Shown here in pieces: positions 44,630 through 44,642 of a stretch of 44,642 bases of DNA. A program made the translations under genes and the position numbers. The stretch is from Alphaproteobacteria bacterium. GTDB taxonomy: Bacteria > Pseudomonadota > Alphaproteobacteria > Rhizobiales > CAJQND01. How positions within the stretch are numbered: position 1 is the stretch's first letter; every line of letters begins with the position of its first letter. The notes under the pieces are model-generated. The model made no database searches. It was given only the letters and a program-made list of their open reading frames with translations, and was not told where the DNA came from. The stretch lies in the NCBI GenBank assembly GCA_024227565.1, contig JAAEUE010000058.1, forward strand, positions 1-44,642, read 5' to 3'.

Positions 44630-44642
44630 TGCCCGCCGTTGC

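Overview
The window reads as chromosomal DNA of an alphaproteobacterium, most likely a member of or close to the Hyphomicrobiales (Rhizobiales). The main evidence is the block ChvI/ChvG, short HprK, EIIA-Man, HPr, AhcY, DivL, TsaE fused to a sugar kinase, MurU, AddB, AddA and TrxA (3.8-22.1 kb). Supporting evidence is dnaX-ybaB-recR next to a 4.5S (SRP) RNA and nudC at the right end. The genus cannot be assigned from sequence alone.

Left edge (1-3.8 kb). The window opens inside the 3' end of an IS5-type transposase. Two related TadG-like pilus proteins follow in tandem, with a small unrecognised helical protein between them. This stretch looks less G+C-rich than the rest and occupies the place where many rhizobia have pckA, so it looks like an accessory insert beside a conserved block.

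Conserved block (3.8-22.1 kb). ChvI/ChvG sense envelope and acid stress. HprK, EIIA and HPr form a regulatory (not sugar-importing) PTS branch; rapZ is absent from its usual place. AhcY recycles S-adenosylhomocysteine and has a possible SahR-type operator upstream. DivL is a histidine-kinase-like cell-cycle protein with tyrosine in place of the phospho-acceptor histidine. TsaE-AmgK and MurU link tRNA t6A synthesis with recycling of cell-wall amino sugars. AddAB repairs double-strand breaks and TrxA is a thioredoxin. A RidA-family gene sits on the opposite strand between murU and addB.

Middle (22.1-34 kb). This part holds a VOC protein, an outer-membrane beta-barrel divergent from KdsD (Kdo pathway), an SPFH/NfeD membrane pair, a FAD amine oxidase, a ParB-family protein with no ParA, a small membrane protein divergent from an RluD-type pseudouridine synthase, an SDR protein, QueG and PyrE.

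Right part (34-44.6 kb). This part holds a methyltransferase, an AEC transporter, a MAPEG protein, a sulfotransferase-like protein, a third TadG-like protein (with a von Willebrand A domain), AmpG, RecR, YbaB, DnaX, the SRP RNA and NudC. AmpG imports the anhydro-muropeptides whose sugars AmgK and MurU recycle. The last 600 bp is a nest of palindromic repeats. It includes one of two copies of a 107-bp element bounded by CTAG, whose other copy lies beside pyrE. The two copies show paired changes in their stems. This repeat and the tandem TadG locus are the least explained parts of the window.
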